From Myxococcales bacterium (GTDB taxonomy: Bacteria > Myxococcota_A > Polyangia > Palsa-1104): a stretch of 64,000 nt of DNA. This document shows positions 61,026 through 64,000 of the stretch, in pieces. The DNA lies in contig PNAM01000117.1 of assembly GCA_003170275.1 (NCBI GenBank), positions 64,859 to 128,858 of the forward strand, read 5' to 3'. A program made the position numbers and the translations under genes. The stretch's first letter is position 1. Each line of letters opens with the position of its first letter. The notes under the pieces were generated by a model. The model saw only the letters and a program-made list of their open reading frames with translations, made no database searches and was not told the DNA's origin.

Positions 61026-62903
61026 ATGTCGGACGGGGATCGCAAGCTCAGGCCGGGGGAACGCGACGCCGCGCAGCACGACCAGCCGGCGGCGTCCGAA
61101 GACGATCGGCTGAACCAGCTTCGGCTGCAGCGCGCGCGGCAGCGCAAGGTCGCCGAGCGAGCGGTGCAGGCCAAGTCTGAGTCCGAGCTCGATCCGTCGG
61201 CAGTGCAGGCGCAGGCGCAGTCCGGATTCGAAGGCGCCGGGTCCAAGCTGCCGCACCTGGACAAGATCCAGAAGGCGTTCGGCGAGCACGACGTCGCCGG
61301 GGTCGAGGTGCACACCGGCGCGGCGGCCGAGAAGGCGAACACGTCGATGAGCTCGCTTGCCTACGCCAGCGGCGATCGGATCGCGTTCGGCAAGTCGCCC
61401 GATCTGCACACCGCGGCGCACGAAGCGGCGCACGTGGTGCAGCAGCGCGCCGGGCAGGCGCCGTCGAGCGGCGTCGGCAAGACGGGCGACAAGTTCGAGC
61501 GCCACGCCGACGCGGTCGCCGATGCGGTGGTGCAGGGCAAGTCGGCCAAGCCGCTGCTCGACCAGATGGCGGGGCGCACTTCCAGCCGCCCGGCGGTGCA
61601 GCACAAGTCGGCGCCGGTGCAGTTCCTCCACGGCGACCTGGGCGCGCAGTCCAAGGTCGCGGGCACCACCGGCTCGGTCGCCAACGCGGCGCAACAAGCG
61701 AATCCCGAGGTCAAGCGCGACGCGAACTTCAACGACGCCAAAAAGGTCGAGCTCGAGACCAAGATGGCGAACAAGATCCTGGCCAACATCGCGCCGTCGA
61801 TGCCGGCGGTGAAGCAGACCTCGTCGAACGTCCTCAAGTACATCGACGGGCGCGCGGGGATCCTCAAGGACTGCATCCACGCGAGCACCGACCAGGCCCT
61901 CGGCGCGCTCGGACAGGCGTTCTCCGGCAACACCGCGTGGTGGGGCCGGCTCGTCGACGAGCAGCTCAAGCCGGAAGTGATCATCGAGAAGATGAAGGCG
62001 CTGCTGGGCGGCGCGGGCGACGTGCACCAGCACCTGCTCGCGCACCATCAGTTCATGGACAAGATCTTCGAGAAGGATCTGAGCACCTTCACCAAGGCGC
62101 AGCTCGCGCCGCTGGTCGACGGGTTCAAGGGCAAGATCCTGGCGGCCAAGGGCGACGCGGCCGAGCCGTCCAAGTCGATGCGCACCGAGGGGCTGCAGGG
62201 GGACGCGGGCGCCGTCGGTGGCGCAGGCGGCGTCAAGAAGGAGACCGCGGACAAGAACGCCGCGGGCTTCGCCGACCGCGGGCGCGTCAAGCCGGGCGGG
62301 GAGGGCTCCAAGTCGGGCGACACGTTCGGCGGCGACGCCAAGTCGGTCCCGCAGACCGCCAGCTCCGCGTCGGGGACGGTGGCGCGCAACACGCCCGGCG
62401 GCGACAAGGCCGGGCCGCACGATCAGCAGAGCCGCGCGGTCGACGGGGCCACGCCGCCCAAGGACGTCAAGGGGATCGATCAGCAGCACGAGCGCGGCAT
62501 CGATCGCTGGACGCTCGACGAGTCCGCCAAGTTCATGCAGGAGGCGCGCATCAAGCTCAACATGCCGCTCGGCGCCGGCATCTCCGGCACCACCACCGAC
62601 CTCATGACCGTCGCGCGCTCGATGGGCGTGACCGGCAACAACCTGCACCTGTACGCGGTGGCCTGCCTGGGCAGCCTCGAGGCCGGCGGCGCGCACACCT
62701 TCCACGAGATCGCGCGCGCCTGCCAGATGGCCGGCGTGCCTTACAAGGACGGCGAGTACCGGACCTTCTTCCCGAAGGAATACCTCGCGCTGGTCGAGCC
62801 CGAGCTCAAGGAGCTCGAGCAGTACAAGCAGTCGCACGAGGGCGCGAAGGCCGCACCCGTCGTCGCTGCCGCCGGCGCCGCGACCCCGCCGAAAAAGACC
62901 TAG
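61026..62903 (+). CDS. DUF4157-domain protein, putative eCIS cargo 3
   Basis: 625 residues. DUF4157 (about 75-150) ends in IAFGKSPDLHTAAHEAAHVV with HEAAH at 132-136, the zinc-site variant. A helical middle (~200-360) and Gly/Lys-rich linker follow. The C-terminal domain (493-587) has MPLGAGISGTTTDLMTVARS, AGGAHTFHEIARACQMAGVP and YKDGEYRTFF, similar to cargo 2. Its tail (PPKKT) is like that of cargo 2. The GATAAT hexamer 6 nt before the ATG suggests its own leaderless promoter. It overlaps the convergent HEAT gene by 4 bp. Confidence 0.9.
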   Translation: MSDGDRKLRPGERDAAQHDQPAASEDDRLNQLRLQRARQRKVAERAVQAKSESELDPSAVQAQAQSGFEGAGSKLPHLDKIQKAFGEHDVAGVEVHTGAAAEKANTSMSSLAYASGDRIAFGKSPDLHTAAHEAAHVVQQRAGQAPSSGVGKTGDKFERHADAVADAVVQGKSAKPLLDQMAGRTSSRPAVQHKSAPVQFLHGDLGAQSKVAGTTGSVANAAQQANPEVKRDANFNDAKKVELETKMANKILANIAPSMPAVKQTSSNVLKYIDGRAGILKDCIHASTDQALGALGQAFSGNTAWWGRLVDEQLKPEVIIEKMKALLGGAGDVHQHLLAHHQFMDKIFEKDLSTFTKAQLAPLVDGFKGKILAAKGDAAEPSKSMRTEGLQGDAGAVGGAGGVKKETADKNAAGFADRGRVKPGGEGSKSGDTFGGDAKSVPQTASSASGTVARNTPGGDKAGPHDQQSRAVDGATPPKDVKGIDQQHERGIDRWTLDESAKFMQEARIKLNMPLGAGISGTTTDLMTVARSMGVTGNNLHLYAVACLGSLEAGGAHTFHEIARACQMAGVPYKDGEYRTFFPKEYLALVEPELKELEQYKQSHEGAKAAPVVAAAGAATPPKKT

Positions 62904-63925
62904 GTTGCCAGGATTGCGTCGAGGCGATCGCGCAGCTTGCCGAGGCGCTGCTCGTCGCGCGCCTTGCGCAGGATGCTGCGCACGGTGAAGTCGGCGCGGC
63001 CCGCGCTGCGCAGGAGCGCCTCGAGCGCGTCGAGCTGGCCGGCGCGCAGGTAGTGCCAGGCGCGCGCCGCGCCGGCCTCGATGATCGGCGCCGCGCCGCG
63101 CAGATCCGACTGCTCGATCGCGTCCGCGTCGGGCGAGCGCGGATATTCGTCGCGATCGGTGAAGCGCTCCAGCTCCGCGACCAGCGGTCCCACGTCGCCG
63201 CCTTGCTCGACCGCTCGCACCATCGCCTTGCCGGCGTCGAGATCGAGCGTGTCGACGAACGCGCGCGCCAGTCCCGGCGCCGCCGCGGCGATGTCGTCTT
63301 CCGCCCGGCCCGCGCTCACCGTCACCGCCCGCGCCCACGCTTGCGTCTTCGGGTTGGACAACAGCGCGGTCAAGCGTGCCTGGTCGCGCTGCGCGATCGC
63401 GTCGCGCGTGAGGATTCGCACCGCCGCCTCGCGCGTCGCCGGCCGGTCGCCCGCGGCCAGCGCCTCCAACTTGCCGCGCAGCTTGACCACCGTCGCCTCG
63501 TCGGGCGTGTCGGCCCACAACGCCTCCAGCGCCGCCGCACCGACCGCGTCGTCGCCGGTCTCGGCGATCCCGACCAGCACGTCGCGTCGCGCCGGCGTGA
63601 GCACGTCGCCGAAGCCGGCCAGGGTGCGCAAGCGCTGCAGCGCGTGCAGCTGCCGCTCCGCCGGAGGCATGCCCGCGACCTCGGCCAAAAGCGCGCCGAA
63701 GCCGGAGATCGCCGCGCCGAGATCGTCCGGCTCGCCGCTCGCCGCCGCCAGCACCTGCTCGACGCGGCGCGCGAGCAATTCGTCGTCCCCGTCGAGGATT
63801 CGCGCGAACAGCGGCAGGACCTCGACCGGCGTGTTGGTGCCCCACGCCTCGCGCAGCACGGCCAGCATCGCCGCGCGGCGCACCTTGGGGTCCGGATCCT
63901 TGAGCTGCGCGCGCGGGTCGCTCAC
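62900..63925 (-). CDS. HEAT-repeat-like protein of the DUF4157 locus
   Basis: 341 residues from GTG 63925. Repeats such as DPDPKVRRAAMLAVLREAWG and RPATREAAVRILTRDAIAQ look like HEAT helical hairpins. There is no signal peptide or enzyme motif. It overlaps cargo 3 tail-to-tail by 4 bp and is coupled through GTGA to the truncated gene at the right edge. HEAT proteins also appear next to cargo 2, so they may be partners of these cargos; that is inference. Confidence 0.7.
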   Translation of the reverse strand: MSDPRAQLKDPDPKVRRAAMLAVLREAWGTNTPVEVLPLFARILDGDDELLARRVEQVLAAASGEPDDLGAAISGFGALLAEVAGMPPAERQLHALQRLRTLAGFGDVLTPARRDVLVGIAETGDDAVGAAALEALWADTPDEATVVKLRGKLEALAAGDRPATREAAVRILTRDAIAQRDQARLTALLSNPKTQAWARAVTVSAGRAEDDIAAAAPGLARAFVDTLDLDAGKAMVRAVEQGGDVGPLVAELERFTDRDEYPRSPDADAIEQSDLRGAAPIIEAGAARAWHYLRAGQLDALEALLRSAGRADFTVRSILRKARDEQRLGKLRDRLDAILAT

Positions 63926-64000
63926 GCGTCATCCGAGGGCGAACGCGTGGACAACAGCGCGACCAGCGAATCGTGGCCGGCGTCGCGCGCGAAGTCGGCG
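63922..64000 (-). CDS. C-terminal end of an unknown protein, truncated by window
   Basis: The frame enters at the right edge and reads ADFARDAGHDSLVALLSTRS then PSDDA before TGA (63924-63922). The stop overlaps the HEAT gene's GTG start (GTGA), which supports a real coupled gene. No family can be assigned from 25 residues. Confidence 0.5.
   Translation of the reverse strand, partial: ADFARDAGHDSLVALLSTRSPSDDA

Noticed and set aside
60987..63932. 981-codon minus-strand frame antisense to DUF4157 cargo 3
   Set aside because: Cargo 3 has HEAAH and a domain shared with cargo 2; the opposite frame is low-complexity Arg/Gly/Ala.

Overview
The window is very GC-rich bacterial DNA with almost no gaps between genes. 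It carries three Hanks-type Ser/Thr kinases or kinase-like proteins, a long chemosensory operon, lipoproteins with cysteine-rich ectodomains, HEAT-repeat proteins, and DUF4157 proteins of the kind carried by extracellular contractile injection systems (eCIS). Together these point to a myxobacterium-like member of the Myxococcota; the lineage is an inference from gene content, not from a marker gene. Many starts are GTG or TTG with 1-4 bp overlaps (ATGA, GTGA, TGATG), so translational coupling is the rule.

Layout. 1-4140: a truncated lipoprotein, a TPR protein and a membrane-anchored kinase-like protein that lacks the catalytic Asp, then a 70-residue protein. 4327-7355: an rRNA methyltransferase converging on a GNAT-containing multidomain protein. 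7324-17603 (all minus strand): rpoZ, a DUF4388/J-domain protein, cheW, mcp, cheR-STAS, hybrid cheA, a triple-receiver class III nucleotide cyclase, cheB. This chemosensory array appears wired to a cyclic-nucleotide output rather than to a flagellar CheY. 17735-24601: UPF0158, a transporter-HEAT-cNMP-binding fusion, DUF429, panD, a flippase-like protein and an alpha/beta hydrolase. 24602-28042: a response regulator, a membrane protein and two SPFH/band-7 proteins in one operon. 28093-32037: two tandem TolC paralogues around a TetR repressor, with a palindrome at the repressor start and another at the second tolC. 32120-36418: a kinase fused to an extracytoplasmic CsgG/FlgO-like domain, coupled to a secreted CsgG-like/TPR protein and a hydrolase. 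36426-39079: a PAAR protein, a gp5/VgrG-like spike and a hydrophobic 281-residue partner, with no sheath or baseplate genes. 39141-46648: a second CsgG-like protein, a di-haem-type cytochrome c lipoprotein, a MOSC protein, and a CRP-type regulator coupled to a DoxX-like membrane protein and a CCxxC metal-binding-like protein.

46666-64000 is the accessory part. A tRNA-Leu(CAA) lies at 47661-47743. Sixteen bases at its 3' end recur exactly at 54504-54519, the pattern of an island integrated at a tRNA gene. Inside that 6.8 kb are a broken cysteine-rich gene, a tiny ORF, two paralogous unknown proteins around a membrane protein, a DUF4157 protein and a GNAT fragment. Beyond it are two more DUF4157 proteins that share a C-terminal domain, a three-repeat cysteine-rich lipoprotein, a Ser/Thr kinase coupled to a YHYH-domain lipoprotein, and HEAT-like proteins.

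The most unusual systems are the DUF4157 cargo cluster with its paralogous neighbours, the chemosensory-cyclase operon, and the repressor flanked by duplicated TolCs. No CRISPR array, intact insertion sequence, integrase or rRNA gene was seen.
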